A stretch of 6,448 nucleotides of DNA from Desulfobacteraceae bacterium (GTDB lineage: Bacteria; Desulfobacterota; DSM-4660; Desulfatiglandales; Desulfatiglandaceae). How positions within the stretch are numbered: the stretch's first letter is position 1; the number at the start of each line of letters is the position of its first letter. Below are positions 5,032-6,448 of the stretch, piece by piece. A program made the position numbers and the translations under genes. Under the pieces are notes generated by a model. It saw only the letters and a list, made by a program, of their open reading frames with translations, was not told the DNA's origin and made no database searches. The stretch lies in assembly GCA_030589225.1 (NCBI GenBank), contig JAUUWD010000096.1:1-6448 (forward strand), written 5' to 3'.

Positions 5032-6228
5032 ATGTTGACAAAAGCGTTTATACCGTACAAGGGCTACTATTCAAGTCCGTTTAGCCGCTGGCAGGGGACT
5101 ATGGCCAATGAGAATGCTATCGTCCTTGGAGCAACGACCGCAAGAAAATGGTTATTGGCAAACAACTTTGATCCCACTATTTTTGACTATATGTACTATG
5201 GGATCACCATCGCACAGCACCACATGTTTTACAGCCACACCTGGGCATCAGCCATGTTGGTTGACAATCAAAAGGAGTTGCCGGCACTTATGGTCAACCA
5301 GGCCTGCACAACCTCAACCACATGCATTCATCTTTGTGCAGTCAATATAGAGGCCGGGACTTACGGGACGGCTTTTGCCCTTATGTCGGATCGCTGTTCC
5401 AACGGCCCCCATACCATATGGCCAAATCCCATGGGCCCCGGGGCAGAGGTTGAATCGGAAAACTGGATGATGGACAATTTCAACTCTGATCCGAATGCCG
5501 GGCTAAAAATGGTCCAGACGGCCGAAAATGTGGCAAAAGAAATAGGCATCACCAAAGAAGAGTGCGATACGGTAACCTTGAAGAGGTATGAACAGTACCA
5601 GGATGCCCTGGCCGACGACAGGGCCTTTCAAAAGAGATATATGTTTCCAGTTGAGGTAAAGCTCTCCAAAAAGAAGACGGTGTTAGTGGAAGAGGATGAG
5701 GGCATCACACCAACCACTGCCGAAGGTCTGGCCAGGCTAAAACCCGTAGAACCAGGAGGTGTCATTACTTTTGGAGCGCAGACACATCCTGCTGACGGAA
5801 ATTGCGGTTTTATAGTGACCACCCGGGATAAGGCCAAGGAACTGGGTAAAGACCCCAATGTTGATATCCAGATTGTCTCATACGGCTTTTCAAGGACCAA
5901 AAGGGGGTATATGGCGGCAGCTCCGGTTCCCGCTTCAGAGATGGCACTTAAGGATGCAGGGCTGAAAATAGAGGATATGAAGGTAATCAAGACCCATAAC
6001 CCTTTTATTGTCAATGATATCAATATGGCCAAACGGATGGGATTTGATGTTATGAACATGAACAACTATGGATGCTCCATGGTCTACGGGCACCCTCAGA
6101 GCCCAACAGCAGGCAGGCTCATTGCCGAATTACTGGAAGAACTTGTAATGTTAGGCGGTGGGTACGGTCTATGGGCTGGCTGCGCTGCAGGAGATACTGC
6201 CGCTGCCATGATTTTTAAAGTCAGTTAG
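5032..6228 (+). CDS. Divergent thiolase-family protein (acyl-CoA acyltransferase)
   Basis: This is a complete 398-residue thiolase-fold protein, a normal length for the family. Thiolases cleave 3-oxoacyl-CoA with CoA, or run the reverse Claisen condensation. The nucleophile candidate is C92 in NQACTTSTTC, aligned with the usual NQVCGSG. Also visible are SDRCSNGPH at 119-127 in place of the usual GGxExMSxxPH, and GGVITFGAQTHPADG from 242 in place of the GTVTAGNASGxNDG segment. HNPF at 322-325 stands where NEAF, or HDCF in SCP2-type thiolases, is found. The catalytic His is H354 in YGHPQSPTAG, and C384 in WAGCAAGDTA stands in the position of the C-terminal CxGGG cysteine. All catalytic positions are thus filled, but with unusual surroundings. 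The N-terminus (IPYKGYYSSPF..WQG) is distinctive. No DUF35 partner gene, as used by some SCP2-like thiolases, lies beside it in the window. It probably acts on the product of the CoA-ester pathway encoded upstream; the substrate is unknown. Confidence 0.88.
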   Translation: MLTKAFIPYKGYYSSPFSRWQGTMANENAIVLGATTARKWLLANNFDPTIFDYMYYGITIAQHHMFYSHTWASAMLVDNQKELPALMVNQACTTSTTCIHLCAVNIEAGTYGTAFALMSDRCSNGPHTIWPNPMGPGAEVESENWMMDNFNSDPNAGLKMVQTAENVAKEIGITKEECDTVTLKRYEQYQDALADDRAFQKRYMFPVEVKLSKKKTVLVEEDEGITPTTAEGLARLKPVEPGGVITFGAQTHPADGNCGFIVTTRDKAKELGKDPNVDIQIVSYGFSRTKRGYMAAAPVPASEMALKDAGLKIEDMKVIKTHNPFIVNDINMAKRMGFDVMNMNNYGCSMVYGHPQSPTAGRLIAELLEELVMLGGGYGLWAGCAAGDTAAAMIFKVS

Positions 6229-6448
6229 GCCTTATAAATAAATCTGTGTTCAAATTGCGCAAAAATAATTTTGTATAGCCGGAAAAGCCTTTGCTGTAAA
6301 GACTCTCAGAAGAATGAACGGCGATTCAACTTTTTACAACCTGTTTGGTTCCGGCGTATCCTGCTTAAGAATTAAAAGATTGAGGGATTTGGAGATTGAG
6401 TTTCTTATCTGTGAAATTCTGTCTACTTTATGTGAATAGACGGAGCGA
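6229..6448. other. Terminal stretch without a recognisable gene
   Basis: These 220 bases after the thiolase contain no supported gene, RNA or clear terminator. Small items seen are the palindrome TTGCGCAA at 6255-6262, an inverted pair GCCGGAA at 6278-6284 with TTCCGGC at 6349-6355, and a loose three-unit 8-base periodicity at 6379-6402 (ATTGAGGG, ATTTGGAG, ATTGAGTT) that may be a decayed array like those in the other gaps. A 41-codon ATG frame at 6314-6439 has a poorly spaced ribosome site and resembles nothing I know. Confidence 0.4.

Noticed and set aside
6314..6439. 41-codon ORF downstream of the thiolase
   Set aside because: AGAAG lies only about one or two bases from the ATG, the product matches no family I recognise, and it is short enough to be chance.
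6335..6447. Minus-strand open frame running in from the right edge (37 residues to a stop)
   Set aside because: No recognisable C-terminal motif and short length; it could be the end of a convergent gene, but nothing supports that.

Overview
The window is one strand of a catabolic gene cluster, probably from an anaerobic, strictly fermentative or sulfate-reducing bacterium of the Desulfobacterota type (inference). It combines an oxygen-sensitive 2-hydroxyacyl-CoA dehydratase/benzoyl-CoA reductase-type protein and its ATP-driven activase with an acid-CoA ligase, a thiolase and a heterodisulfide-reductase-like Fe-S protein. That mix is typical of anaerobes that degrade aromatic or hard-to-reduce carboxylic acids. 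No ribosomal or other marker gene is present, so the taxonomic placement is tentative.

Layout, all on the + strand: (1) 2-892, the 3' part of a two-CCG-domain HdrD/GlcF-like Fe-S oxidoreductase whose 5' end lies outside the window; (2) 1008-2249, a BcrB/HgdB-family protein, the catalytic component of a benzoyl-CoA reductase or 2-hydroxyacyl-CoA dehydratase type enzyme; (3) 2383-3180, its BadF/BcrA/HgdC-type ATPase activase; (4) 3384-4964, an AMP-forming acyl-CoA synthetase; (5) 5032-6228, a divergent thiolase; then 220 bases with no convincing gene. Gaps between genes are 115, 133, 203 and 67 bases.

A plausible joint role (inference): the ligase makes a CoA thioester; the activase uses ATP to push a low-potential electron into the BcrB-like protein, which reduces or dehydrates the acyl-CoA; the thiolase cleaves or condenses a 3-oxoacyl-CoA further along; and the CCG-domain protein moves electrons between the acyl-CoA redox steps and a quinone, thiol or ferredoxin pool. 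The substrate cannot be read from the sequence. No second dehydratase/reductase subunit (BcrC/HgdA-like) is visible here.

The most striking non-coding structure is that all four intergenic gaps contain short tandem arrays with a 7- or 8-base period. Each gap has its own word: NNCGATT, AGGCNNA, GTTRAGTR and RRCAGTA. In three of the four gaps the array occurs twice in inverted orientation, giving stems of up to 31 positions. Two arrays start on the stop codon of the preceding gene and a third has a degenerate unit directly after it. None of the coding regions shows such an array.
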